Shown here: one piece after another, positions 16,401-24,152 of the stretch | How the letters are laid out: each line of letters starts with the position of its first letter | How positions within the stretch are numbered: position 1 is the first letter of the stretch | Assembly: GCA_023394415.1 (NCBI GenBank) | Contig: JAEXAR010000032.1 | Coordinates: 1-60,018, forward strand | DNA length: 60,018 nucleotides | Direction: 5' to 3' | Source: Bacteroidota bacterium | GTDB lineage: Bacteria; Bacteroidota; Bacteroidia; Flavobacteriales; Weeksellaceae | Translations under genes and position numbers: made by a program | Notes under the pieces: model-generated | The model's database searches: none | Told to the model about the DNA's origin: nothing | What the model saw: only the letters and a program-made list of their open reading frames with translations

Positions 16401-16683
16401 AGTATACATCATCATAAACCTCAGCGGTTTGTCCTGGTCTGCTTACTTCAATTTTGTAAGGGCCACCAACACGCATGTTAGTAATGTTAAATCTTCCTGA
16501 TTGGTTTGCAACACCGGTATAAACTGTACCTGATGGCAAGTGTGTCGCAGTAACTGTAGCTCCTGCAGACTGACTGATTACACCCTGGATACTACTCGTA
16601 GTAACCTGTGCGTGTAAAGTTCCGTAACCCGCAAATGCTATTGCAGCAATAAGAACGGATTTCTTTAATGGACTAAAATTCAT
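13402..16683 (-). CDS. Oar-like TonB-dependent receptor with carboxypeptidase-regulatory-like domain
   Basis: A 1093-residue outer-membrane protein. It has a signal peptide ending near TLHAQ (residue 26), then a beta-sandwich regulatory-like domain (about 30-110: SIQGVISQ ... SGRFNITNMRVGGPYKI). A TonB-box-like EVVVTGA near 117 and a plug with GRDARYNNLQIDGANFNN and AGINAVTKSGTNKFHGS follow, then a very long barrel. This arrangement is that of Oar of Myxococcus and its Bacteroidota relatives, which are thought to take up peptides or proteins. The C-terminus ends in a beta-strand with terminal Phe. Its upstream region holds a promoter box and a long perfect inverted repeat. Confidence 0.9.
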   Translation of the reverse strand: MNFSPLKKSVLIAAIAFAGYGTLHAQVTTSSIQGVISQSAGATVTATHLPSGTVYTGVANQSGRFNITNMRVGGPYKIEVSRPGQTAEVYDDVYLELGQPFVLNPSSSVKTKDIAEVVVTGARSTTNQNKTGAATNVGQKQIQELPQTTRSITEFTRLTPQANGVSFAGRDARYNNLQIDGANFNNGFGLSSNPLPGGNAQPISLDAIQEISVNIAPFDVTQSGFTGAGINAVTKSGTNKFHGSLYGYYNGKDLNGWKINGNNIDKLSGARLINGLTIGGPIAKNKLFFFISAERETATGANASGANLWKASQDGVANVASNISRVRESDLIAVRNHLINTWGYDPGRYQGYANEAEQNGDKFLARLDWNISDKHKAAFRYNILDATSLQLANGNSAPNPRSGWNRISENSMTFEGGNYGFSDKVQSFTAELNSTFNSKISNKLLFTYSKIQTTRTSPSSKIFPFVDIWEGGGNYISFGTELFSYLNDVVNDNFSFTNNLTYTTGKHTFTGGLAYEVQKFGNSFMRYGTGYYRYNSLADFLKTGTSQEVAPSVFALTYPYAGQDSYSKVDFGLGSAYIQDRVTLTDKFNFTLGLRAEKPFYLNDLTANPSIDALELLDVDGTVRTYSSSTWPKSKIQLSPRFGFNYDAFGDRSLIFRGGTGIFSGRIPFVWLTNMPTNAGVIQNSVSSSSSSPWLKNIRFHPEDIHYFINNVPAGGENVFISSPNNGVPGEVALVDDNFKMPSVWRSSFGVDFKIPNSPITLVSDLLYTKDVNGVYQHNPNRKPTGQRMTYADREYYPTTASYQYNNKIGANNITVLTNATEKGYAFSATFGANLRPWNGLSGSAFYTYSDAKDITSNPGSQALSSWTNLPSVDNPNEQTLGISDFAIPHRVVGTLSYTFKNTTLGVYYNGAHQGRYSYYYSNDVNGDGISSDLLYIPTNTSEINFTDIKDSKGVVLFTVQQQRDAFDQFVAANGLESYRGKITPRNAFLMPWKNRFDVRLTQDLFKDMFDKGHKLSLTLDVVNFGNLLNSEWGIQDQILSNGRAVLTRTGSVSANPTFQMLRDGTNLVTAPYRPMSSRFTTWSATFGMKYSF

Positions 16684-16720
16684 ATCTATTACAATTTATA
16701 AAAATTAAATTTTCACGGTG

Positions 16721-16728
16721 CAAAAGTA
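16721..16728 (-). promoter_or_regulatory. TAnnTTTG box for the Oar-like gene
   Basis: TACTTTTG followed by CACC on the minus strand lies 37 bases before the ATG at 16683. The inverted repeat at 16741-16793 begins 12 bases upstream of it, in the -33 region. Confidence 0.55.
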
Positions 16729-16740
16729 ATTCTAAATAAG

Positions 16741-16793
16741 CAAGGCTATATTAACAAAATGTTAATTAATAAAATTTTGTTAATATAGCCTTG
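16741..16793. promoter_or_regulatory. 20-bp perfect inverted repeat: terminator of nadC and/or operator of Oar-like gene
   Basis: The left arm CAAGGCTATATTAACAAAAT (16741-16760) and the right arm ATTTTGTTAATATAGCCTTG (16774-16793) are perfect complements around a 13-base loop. The stem can extend by a G-T and two A-T pairs. It lies between the nadC stop (16908) and the promoter box of the Oar-like gene. It may terminate nadBC transcription. Its position over the -33 region also allows a regulatory role. Confidence 0.7.
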
Positions 16794-16907
16794 TTTGTAT
16801 TTGATTATCAGACAATTTATCTTTCAAATCTGACTTTTAGATTTTCACAAAGGTATTAAATTATTTTCAATAAAAATCGTATATATTATTTATGTCATAA
16901 TTTGCTT

Positions 16908-17771
16908 TTAATCTTTTATGGCTTTTAAACTAATATCAATATTCTCGGCAGAGTGTGTTAATGCGCCAGCAGAAATATAGGTTACTCCGGTGGAGGCGAT
17001 ATCTTTCAGCATATCACGTGTTACACCTCCTGAAGCTTCACTTTCGCATTTGCCATCAATCAGTTTTACTGCTTTTTTCATGGTTGCCACGTCCATATTA
17101 TCGAGCATAATTCGGTCAACTTTTGCATCTATTGCTTCTTGCACTTCCTCCAAGTTTCGGGTTTCTACCTCAATTTTCAATTTCTTTTTGTTTTTTTTGA
17201 GGTATTCTTTGCACATTTTTACGGCATTGGTGATGCTTCCATTATAATCAATATGATTGTCTTTTAACATTACCATATCATACAAACCATATCTGTGGTT
17301 GGTTCCGCCACCGATTGCTACCGCCCATTTCTCACAGATTCTAAAATTTGGGGTGGTTTTTCTGGTATCCAAAAGCTTGGTTTTAGTTCCTACCAATCTA
17401 GAATCCCAATCGTTTGTAAGAGTAGCAATACCACTCATTCTTTGCATACAATTCAATACTAATCTTTCGGTTTGTAGGATGCTTTGTGCTTTTCCGGTAA
17501 CGATAAAAGCAATATCACCCACTTTTGCAGATTCTCCGTCTTTAATCAGGACTTCTACAGACATATTTTTATCAAAAGTTTTGAAGATAAATTCTGCCAG
17601 TTCTACACCTGCTACAATACAATCTTGTTTAATAATGCAGCGTGCTTTCTGTATCAAATCTTTCGGAATGGTTGAAAGCGTAGAATGGTCGCCATCCTGA
17701 ATGTCTTCTTCAAGAGCGTTTTTTATAAATTCTTTTAAAGCTTTGTCGGTTACGTATGCGGGTCTTTTCAT
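16908..17771 (-). CDS. nadC: Nicotinate-nucleotide pyrophosphorylase (carboxylating)
   Basis: Quinolinate phosphoribosyltransferase, which converts quinolinate and PRPP to nicotinate mononucleotide in de novo NAD synthesis. The 287-residue protein has EEDIQDGDHST near the N-terminus, the CMQRMSGIAT and DTRKTTPNFR substrate-binding segments, HRYGLYDMVMLKDNHI, and a C-terminal EASGGVT barrel strand. The gene follows nadB by 10 bases, so the two form an operon. No nadA is present in the window. Confidence 0.96.
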   Translation of the reverse strand: MKRPAYVTDKALKEFIKNALEEDIQDGDHSTLSTIPKDLIQKARCIIKQDCIVAGVELAEFIFKTFDKNMSVEVLIKDGESAKVGDIAFIVTGKAQSILQTERLVLNCMQRMSGIATLTNDWDSRLVGTKTKLLDTRKTTPNFRICEKWAVAIGGGTNHRYGLYDMVMLKDNHIDYNGSITNAVKMCKEYLKKNKKKLKIEVETRNLEEVQEAIDAKVDRIMLDNMDVATMKKAVKLIDGKCESEASGGVTRDMLKDIASTGVTYISAGALTHSAENIDISLKAIKD

Positions 17772-17781
17772 TATTTCTATT

Positions 17782-19383
17782 TTAATTTCCTGAAATCGTT
17801 AAAGGCTTCGTTGCCAAGTCTTTATTGTAAAAACTTCCTTTATTTTCTTTCATTTGAAGGGAATGTTTAATGATAAGATAAGAAACATTCACCAGATTCC
17901 TCAATTCTGAAAGTTGTGGCGAAAGGATGGAGTAGTTGTAAAGTTCGGTTACAGCTTCAAAGATTTCGCGTTGTTTCTTTTTGGCAAGCTCAAGCCTTTG
18001 GTTACTCCTTACGATGGCAACCAAATCACTCATCAGTTCCTGAAGCTGCCTTCTTAAGTAACTTACCATTACCATTTCATCGATGATTTTCATGCCGTCT
18101 TCATTCCATTCAGGAATATTTTTTAAATCCTCGTAGTTGAAGTTGTCTTTCTTTAAAAGTTCAACCGATTTCATTGCAGCATTATGCCCGAAAACCAAAC
18201 CTTCAAGTAATGAGTTGGAAGCTAATCTGTTTGCGCCGTGTAAACCGGAATTGGTGCATTCGCCAACGGCAAAAAGGTTTTCTATAGAGCTTTGTCCATC
18301 CATATCCACATCAATCCCACCCATAAGATAATGGCAAGCCGGAACTACGGGAATAAGTTGTTTGAACGGATCAATTCCTTCATCCATACATTTTTTATAA
18401 ATATTCGGAAAATGCTCAATGAATTTTTCACGATTCATGTGTCTGCAATCTAAACCAACATACTCGTCACCGCTGGTAATTAGTTCGTTATCAATCGCTC
18501 TGGCAACAATGTCTCTGGATGCGAGTTCTTCACGCTCATCGTATTTGTGCATAAAAGCTTCACCATCTTTTGTGCGAAGCTTTGCACCATCACCACGAAC
18601 TGCTTCAGAAATTAGGAAAAGCATTCCATCGTGTTTAGAATACATTGCTGTAGGGTGAAACTGGTAATACTGCATATTAGAGACTTTTCCTCTTGCTCTG
18701 TGAACAAAGGCAATTCCGTCGCCGGTTGCAATTATAGGATTGGTGGTGTTTTTATAAACGTGTCCTGCGCCACCGGTTGCTACCAGCGTTATTTTCGCGG
18801 TTATTTTTTTAATTTTTTTACTTTTCTCATCCAGAACATAAGCGCCGTAACTCGTAATGTCGTTCAAATCGAGTTCTTTACCCGGAACCTGATGCTGTGT
18901 GATTAAATCAACCACATAATGATGGTCTAAAATTTCGATATTAGGAGAATTTTTTGCGGTTTCCAGTAGTGCTCTTTCAATCTCGAAACCAGTAATGTCT
19001 TTATGGTGAACGATGCGATTTTCAGTATGTCCGCCTTCTCTTCCGAGTTTGTAATCGCCGTCGTGTTCTTTATCAAACTGTGTTCCCCAATCTACCAATT
19101 CCTGAAATCTGGCGGGACCTTCCTTAATGACCATTTCCACTACTTCACGCTTGTTTTCTCCATCTCCGGCGCGCATGGTATCATCAATATGTTTCTGGAA
19201 ATTATCTTTATCGAAATCGGTAACTACAGCAAGTCCGCCCTGTGCATATTTGGTATTGCTTTCGTCTTCATCGGCTTTGGTTACGATGGTGATTTTGGTA
19301 TCCGGCAACTGCTCTGCAATTTTTATAGCATAAGAAAGTCCAGAAATTCCCGAACCAATGACCAATACATCTGCTTCTGTCAT
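17782..19383 (-). CDS. nadB: L-aspartate oxidase
   Basis: A flavoenzyme that oxidises L-aspartate to iminoaspartate, the first step of de novo NAD synthesis. The FAD dinucleotide motif GSGISGLSYAIK is at residues 10-21. TKYAQGGLAVV is at about 43-53, HTENRIVHHKDITG gives active-site residues, HPTAMY is near 240, and GLHGANRLASNSLLEGLVFG holds the C-terminal FAD-binding part. The 533-residue length is normal. nadC follows after 10 bases. The quinolinate synthase gene nadA is absent here and must lie elsewhere. Confidence 0.96.
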   Translation of the reverse strand: MTEADVLVIGSGISGLSYAIKIAEQLPDTKITIVTKADEDESNTKYAQGGLAVVTDFDKDNFQKHIDDTMRAGDGENKREVVEMVIKEGPARFQELVDWGTQFDKEHDGDYKLGREGGHTENRIVHHKDITGFEIERALLETAKNSPNIEILDHHYVVDLITQHQVPGKELDLNDITSYGAYVLDEKSKKIKKITAKITLVATGGAGHVYKNTTNPIIATGDGIAFVHRARGKVSNMQYYQFHPTAMYSKHDGMLFLISEAVRGDGAKLRTKDGEAFMHKYDEREELASRDIVARAIDNELITSGDEYVGLDCRHMNREKFIEHFPNIYKKCMDEGIDPFKQLIPVVPACHYLMGGIDVDMDGQSSIENLFAVGECTNSGLHGANRLASNSLLEGLVFGHNAAMKSVELLKKDNFNYEDLKNIPEWNEDGMKIIDEMVMVSYLRRQLQELMSDLVAIVRSNQRLELAKKKQREIFEAVTELYNYSILSPQLSELRNLVNVSYLIIKHSLQMKENKGSFYNKDLATKPLTISGN

Positions 19384-19489
19384 CTACTTTTTTTAATTTT
19401 TGATTGTTTCAGGTCCCGATGTATAAGTTTATATTTTGTTGGAACAGGAAACAGAATGTTTTTAATTCAACTAAAATTCGATTTTAAAA

Positions 19490-20116
19490 TTATAAAAACC
19501 TGAACAATTTTTCATCCGGTTTTCTCACTTTTTTCATATTCTGAAAGGGGTCATCTTCTGCACGATATCCTAATGCTAAAGTTACGGTAACGCTTTCATT
19601 ATTGGTGTCGAGCTCAAGTATTTCTTCTATTTTTCCTTCTTTAAAGCCTTCCATAGGGCAACTGTCCACTTTTTCCAAAGCAGCCGCAAACATTAAATTG
19701 GCTAAAACGATATAACCTTGCTTTTCGTTCCAAGATTGCATTTTATCTTTTTCAATGTTGTCTTTGTAAAGTTTAATGCTTTTTCTGAAGGGTTCCAAAG
19801 TTTCTATTTCTACCTCACGCACCTCTGTGATGTGTTTGAAATAGCCATCAACATATTGATCTTCAATGTCTTTTTTTGAAGTAATGATGATAAGGTGTGA
19901 ACACGTGGAAACTTGTGATTTATTGTAAAATGCTTCGTGAAGTTTGGTTAGATTTTCATCGCTTTCTATCACATAAATCTTGTAAGGTTGAAGACCGAGA
20001 GAACTTGCAGAAAGTTTACCTGCTTCCAATATGTCTTTTAAAACTTCAGCAGGAATTTTCTTTTTGTTGAATTTTTTTACGGAATATCTCCTTTGAAGGG
20101 CTTCGATGTAATTCAT
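19490..20116 (-). CDS. Nitroreductase-family NAD(P)H oxidoreductase
   Basis: A 208-residue FMN enzyme of the NfsB-like nitroreductase fold. RRYSVKKFNKKKIP at the start provides the FMN-phosphate arginines and ASSLGLQPYKIYVI follows. EKQGYIVLANLMFAAALEKVDSCPMEGF is the conserved central helix, and ALGYRAEDDP is the C-terminal cofactor segment. The physiological substrate is unknown. A TAnnTTTG box lies exactly 4 bases before the ATG, so the mRNA is probably leaderless. Confidence 0.9.
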   Translation of the reverse strand: MNYIEALQRRYSVKKFNKKKIPAEVLKDILEAGKLSASSLGLQPYKIYVIESDENLTKLHEAFYNKSQVSTCSHLIIITSKKDIEDQYVDGYFKHITEVREVEIETLEPFRKSIKLYKDNIEKDKMQSWNEKQGYIVLANLMFAAALEKVDSCPMEGFKEGKIEEILELDTNNESVTVTLALGYRAEDDPFQNMKKVRKPDEKLFRFL

Positions 20117-20120
20117 ATAA

Positions 20121-20128
20121 CAAAGGTA
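20121..20128 (-). promoter_or_regulatory. TAnnTTTG box 4 bases before the nitroreductase start
   Basis: TACCTTTG, then TTAT, then the ATG at 20116 on the minus strand. It predicts a transcript beginning at or beside the start codon. Confidence 0.6.
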
Positions 20129-20233
20129 GCAAATTTGATGCGAGATATGATTGGAATGTGGGATTCGAGTTTTTAGTTTGAGATTGTAAGACTAGATTGT
20201 TGTCTATAATAAGTGAAGTATCTATCCTAACTC

Positions 20234-20716
20234 CTAAAACAAGCCACCACTATTCTGATTTACAAAACCTTCATCAATCTCAAGATTCTGATTGCTGCAA
20301 GCCGCAACTGCAAGTTTATCACAGATTTCATTTTCAGGATGTCCTGCGTGTCCTTTAATCCAATGGAAGTGAGGCTTGTGCTTTTTAAATAGAGGAAAAA
20401 ACCGCTGCCATAGATCCGGGTTTTTTACGTTTTTATATCCTTTTTTTATCCAGCCGTAAATCCAGTTTTGATTGATGGCATCTGCAACATATTTACTATC
20501 AGTGTAGATGTGAACCTCGTTGTCGAAAGTTTTTAATTTTTCTAAGGCAACAATAACCGCTAAAAGCTCCATCCTGTTGTTGGTGGTTTTTTGAAAACCT
20601 TGAGAGAATGTTTTTTCATAATTTTCCTGCGGAATGCGCATCAGGATTCCGTAACCGCCTTTTCCGGGGTTTCCGCTGCAGGCACCATCGGTAAAGATTT
20701 CTATTTTATACCCCAA
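20234..20716 (-). CDS. rnhA: Ribonuclease HI
   Basis: The enzyme cuts the RNA strand of RNA-DNA hybrids. The 160-residue protein has the four catalytic acidic residues in the usual contexts: FTDGACSGNPGKGG (Asp near 9), RMELLAVIVALE, YTDSKYV, and GHAGHPENEICDKLA. The gene lies 9 bases after dnaB on the same strand, so replication helicase and RNase HI are probably co-transcribed. Confidence 0.96.
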   Translation of the reverse strand: MGYKIEIFTDGACSGNPGKGGYGILMRIPQENYEKTFSQGFQKTTNNRMELLAVIVALEKLKTFDNEVHIYTDSKYVADAINQNWIYGWIKKGYKNVKNPDLWQRFFPLFKKHKPHFHWIKGHAGHPENEICDKLAVAACSNQNLEIDEGFVNQNSGGLF

Positions 20717-20725
20717 GTGAATTTT

Positions 20726-22333
20726 TTAAAAAGGCATTCCGTTGTCCTCATCTTCATCCTCAAAATCATTCATCGAGGATCCTGATAATCCTGAATAACT
20801 GGAATTGTCAGGCAAATCGAAGGCTGCTCCCGGTTGTATTGTGGTTTTAAGTCTGTCAAACCCGCTTGGTTCATCCTTTTGTCCGAAATTGGAAGGTTGG
20901 TAACCAAAGCCACTTCCAAACGCTTCCAAATCAGCAAATTTCCCAAGATTTTTGATGAAAGCTAATCTTACATCAGCGGTTGCACCATTTCTATGCTTGG
21001 CAATAATGAGTTCGGCTTGGTTTTCTGTTGGGGTTTCTTCACCTTCCGGATCGTTATCCCAATGGGTAATTTTATAATATTCCGGTCTAAAGATAAATGA
21101 TACAATATCAGCATCTTGCTCTATCGCACCGGATTCACGCAAGTCTGAAAGTTGCGGTCTTTTTCCCGGTCTTGTTTCCACGCTTCGGGATAGCTGAGAA
21201 AGTGCAATTACAGGCACGTTCAATTCTTTGGCAATGGCTTTTAAAGATCTGGAAATCATTGCAATTTCCTGTTCACGGTTTCCGGCGCCTTTTCCTCCGG
21301 AATTTGCAGTCATCAATTGAAGGTAATCTACCATAATGATTTTCACACCGTGCTGCATCACCAATCTACGGCATTTTGCCCTAAAATCGAATACAGAAAG
21401 CGAAGGAGTTTCATCTATGTAAAGCGGAGCATTTTCCAGAGCGGAAACGTTGGCAAAAAGTCTTTCCCAATCTTCATCAGGCATTTGTCCTTTTCTAAGT
21501 TTTTCGGATGATATTCCGGTTTCAGAGGAAATCATTCTGGTGATTAACTGTACTGAAGCCATTTCCAGAGAAAACAATGCTAAAGGAATATTATGTTGTA
21601 CGGCAATATTTCGCGCCATTGAGAGTAAGAATGCTGTTTTTCCCATCGCAGGACGTGCTGCAATGATGATGAGATCTGAGTTTTGCCAACCTCCAGTTTC
21701 TTTATCCAAATTCGCAAATCCTGATGGAATCCCGGAAAGTCCTTCTTTGTCTTTTAAAGCTTTGATGGAGTCAATAGCCTGTTTTACAAGGGAATTTGCG
21801 GTGTCGAATCCTTTCTTAATGGTTCCGTTTGTGATTTCAAAAAAGGATTGTTCTGCTTTGTCGAGCAGTTCAAAAACATCGGTAGATTCTTTATAGGAAT
21901 TATCAATAACGTTGGCGGAAACGTTAATTAAGCTTCTCAAAATATATTTTTCGAGAATAACACGCACGTGATATTCGATATGTGCGGAAGAACTAACGCC
22001 CAAAGTCAATTCAATAATATAATGGTCGCCACCTGCAAGAGATAGTTTTTCTTCTTTTTTAAGTTCCTGTATTACGGTCATTAAATCAACAGGATAATTA
22101 CCCTCATACAATTTTAAAATTGCGGAAAAAATGACCTGATGCCTCGGATCGTAAAAAACATCAGGTTGAAGAAGGTCGATAGAATAATCTAGACCTTTTT
22201 TATCAATCAAAAATGTTCCGATAACGAGTTTTTCAAAATCTACTGCATTTGGCGGTAGTTTTCCTTCTGAAATTGAGAGTTCCCGCGCAAAATTACCGTG
22301 TATAAGAGACGATAAAGTTTCCTTCTGAGCCAT
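20726..22333 (-). CDS. dnaB: Replicative DNA helicase
   Basis: The hexameric helicase of the replication fork. The N-terminal primase-binding domain spans about residues 25-130 (PPNAVDFEKLVIGTFLID ...). The RecA-like motor has the Walker A AARPAMGKT at 225-233, a Walker B within KIIMVDYLQLM, and the H4 region SRSLKAIAKEL...ALSQLSRSVE. The protein is 535 residues, with a low-complexity tail rich in Gly, Ser and acidic residues. No intein interrupts it. A TAnnTTTG box lies 4 bases before the ATG. Confidence 0.97.
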   Translation of the reverse strand: MAQKETLSSLIHGNFARELSISEGKLPPNAVDFEKLVIGTFLIDKKGLDYSIDLLQPDVFYDPRHQVIFSAILKLYEGNYPVDLMTVIQELKKEEKLSLAGGDHYIIELTLGVSSSAHIEYHVRVILEKYILRSLINVSANVIDNSYKESTDVFELLDKAEQSFFEITNGTIKKGFDTANSLVKQAIDSIKALKDKEGLSGIPSGFANLDKETGGWQNSDLIIIAARPAMGKTAFLLSMARNIAVQHNIPLALFSLEMASVQLITRMISSETGISSEKLRKGQMPDEDWERLFANVSALENAPLYIDETPSLSVFDFRAKCRRLVMQHGVKIIMVDYLQLMTANSGGKGAGNREQEIAMISRSLKAIAKELNVPVIALSQLSRSVETRPGKRPQLSDLRESGAIEQDADIVSFIFRPEYYKITHWDNDPEGEETPTENQAELIIAKHRNGATADVRLAFIKNLGKFADLEAFGSGFGYQPSNFGQKDEPSGFDRLKTTIQPGAAFDLPDNSSYSGLSGSSMNDFEDEDEDNGMPF

Positions 22334-22337
22334 AAGG

Positions 22338-22345
22338 CAAAGATA
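22338..22345 (-). promoter_or_regulatory. TAnnTTTG box 4 bases before dnaB start
   Basis: TATCTTTG, then CCTT, then the ATG at 22333 on the minus strand. It fits a leaderless dnaB transcript. Confidence 0.6.
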
Positions 22346-22494
22346 GAATTTTTAGAAAATTAAGAAGGTTAAAATACTAAATTAGGGAAACAATTTTTAA
22401 TTGCTTTGATAGCAGAAGATTAGGTGAAATTTTATTTGTTAGTAACTATAATACTTATCAACAAAAAGAAAATACCAACAAAGGTTTAACGTTT

Positions 22495-23733
22495 CTAATA
22501 TTGCATTTTCCTTAGTTTAGGAAAATTTCTACCAACGAAAAGTGCAATCAGCACCGTCATTGTGCCACCGAAAACAACAGAACGCACAACACCCAAAAGT
22601 TTGGCAGCAACACCACTCTCAAACTGACCAAGTTCGTTGCTGGACATTATGAAAATTGAATTTACACTTAAAACACGGCCGCGAATATGTTCCGGCGTTT
22701 TAAGTTGAACAATCGTACCGCGAATAACAACAGAAATTCCATCCAATATCCCACTTAAAACCAAGAAGAAAAACGACAGCCAATACCATTTTGATAATCC
22801 AAACGCAATGATGCAAAGTCCAAAGCCTGCAACTGCGAATAACAAGATTTTGCCTTGATTTTTTTTGAGCGGAATGAAACTTAAAGTAATGATAATCAGC
22901 ATGGCACCAATGTCTGAAGCAGCGTTGAGAAACCCGAAACCTTCAGCACCCACTTTCAGAATGTCCTTGGCAAATACCGGAATCATTGCAACAGCACCTC
23001 CAAAAAGAACCGCAAACATATCAAGCAGCAAAGCACCAAGAATTTCACGGGTTTTGTAGATGTATTGTATGCCTTCTTTCATACTTTCAACAAGTTTAAT
23101 TTCTTTACCTGTATTTTCAGAATAATGTCGGTTGATATTCCAAAAGAAAAATGAGGCAAAAACCATTATTACAACAATAATATTCAGCGTATTTGAAATC
23201 CCAAACCAATGGATAAAAAATCCGCCCAAAGCATGACCTGCAACTGATGCTGTAAGGAATGTGGCTTGATTGATGGTAATGGCAGATGCAAGTTTTTCTT
23301 GCCCCACAATTTTAGGAATCATCGATGGAATGATGGGGCCAAGAAAAGCACGGCAAATCCCGGTAAAAAATATAGTTCCGTAGATGAAATAAGTAATTTG
23401 CTGATTTGAAAAATGATGCAAATCTTTCTCATAAAATGCTAATAATGCTAGTAGACTAATGAGAAAGACGTAGCAATAATTCATAATGAGAAGCAATCGT
23501 TTTTTCTCGGTGTTATCTATAACGTGTCCTGCATAAAGCGCAGAACTCACTGCAGGAATAACTTCGGAAAGTCCTATTAACCCAATTGCAAAAGGATCTC
23601 CGGTAAGCTCGTAAATCCACCAACCGAGCAAAGTTGCCAACATTCTGAAAGAAAGGATAAGGAAAAATCTTCCTGTCATCAAGTTTCTGAATTCAGAAAT
23701 TTTTAAAGTTTGGATGGGTTTATGAGAAATCAT
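22495..23733 (-). CDS. MFS transporter (EntS-like, MFS_3)
   Basis: A 412-residue membrane protein with about 11-12 hydrophobic segments. The N-terminal FRNLMTGRFFLILSFRMLATLLGWWIYELT and the GHVIDNTEKKRLL loop (motif A position) fit the MFS_3 group that includes the enterobactin exporter EntS. The later RGTIVQLKTPEHIRGRVLSVN segment is also typical of it. The substrate is unknown and no siderophore genes are nearby. It is divergent from the SMR exporter gene, with a promoter box 4 bases before each start. Confidence 0.85.
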   Translation of the reverse strand: MISHKPIQTLKISEFRNLMTGRFFLILSFRMLATLLGWWIYELTGDPFAIGLIGLSEVIPAVSSALYAGHVIDNTEKKRLLLIMNYCYVFLISLLALLAFYEKDLHHFSNQQITYFIYGTIFFTGICRAFLGPIIPSMIPKIVGQEKLASAITINQATFLTASVAGHALGGFFIHWFGISNTLNIIVVIMVFASFFFWNINRHYSENTGKEIKLVESMKEGIQYIYKTREILGALLLDMFAVLFGGAVAMIPVFAKDILKVGAEGFGFLNAASDIGAMLIIITLSFIPLKKNQGKILLFAVAGFGLCIIAFGLSKWYWLSFFFLVLSGILDGISVVIRGTIVQLKTPEHIRGRVLSVNSIFIMSSNELGQFESGVAAKLLGVVRSVVFGGTMTVLIALFVGRNFPKLRKMQY

Positions 23734-23737
23734 CGTG

Positions 23738-23745
23738 CAAAAGTA
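23738..23745 (-). promoter_or_regulatory. TAnnTTTG box 4 bases before the MFS start
   Basis: TACTTTTG, then CACG, then the ATG at 23733 on the minus strand. It is the divergent partner of the box at 23795-23802. Confidence 0.6.
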
Positions 23746-23794
23746 AACGATATAATTTCAAATCTCAAATTTCATATATCGAATTGAAAAATTC

Positions 23795-23802
23795 TATTTT
23801 TG
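23795..23802 (+). promoter_or_regulatory. TAnnTTTG box 4 bases before the SMR start
   Basis: TATTTTTG, then CGTT, then the ATG at 23807. Both divergent genes would give leaderless transcripts from a 73-base gap. Confidence 0.6.
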
Positions 23803-23806
23803 CGTT

Positions 23807-24145
23807 ATGAATTGGATTTTACTTATCATCGCAGGATTATTTGAAACAGGATTTGCAACCTGTCTTGGTAAAGCACAGGAAACGGGAGGCAAAGAAAGTC
23901 TCTTTTGGTGGGTTGGTTTTGCTGTGTGCCTTTTCATTTCAATGTTTTTGATGTATAAGGCAATTTCTGTTGGCAATAATCCCATTCCCATAGGAACAGC
24001 TTACGCAGTTTGGACAGGAATTGGCGCTGTTGGTGGCGTTTTAGCCGGGATTTTCATTTTTAATGAACCTGCAACATTTTGGCGGATGTTTTTTATCTGT
24101 ACTTTAATCGCTTCGGTGGTGGGATTGAAGGTGGTGAGTAATTAA
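23807..24145 (+). CDS. SMR-family exporter, SugE/Gdx-like
   Basis: A 112-residue protein with four membrane segments. The essential membrane Glu is at residue 13 (LFETGFAT). The PIGTAYAVWTGIGAVG signature in TM3 matches the guanidinium-exporter (Gdx, formerly SugE) branch better than the EmrE multidrug branch. A single subunit gene is present, so it would act as a homodimer. I saw no guanidine riboswitch before it, and the predicted transcript leaves no room for one. It is convergent with the GH3 gene, 7 bases apart. Confidence 0.87.
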   Translation: MNWILLIIAGLFETGFATCLGKAQETGGKESLFWWVGFAVCLFISMFLMYKAISVGNNPIPIGTAYAVWTGIGAVGGVLAGIFIFNEPATFWRMFFICTLIASVVGLKVVSN

Positions 24146-24152
24146 AATAGTT

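Noticed and set aside
17257..17700. A 147-codon open frame antisense to nadC
   Set aside because: nadC is strongly conserved there. The antisense frame has no promoter box or domain.
23807..24145. Guanidine riboswitch upstream of the SugE/Gdx-like gene
   Set aside because: The promoter box ends 4 bases before the ATG, so no leader RNA is predicted, and no riboswitch-like pairing is visible in the 73-base gap.
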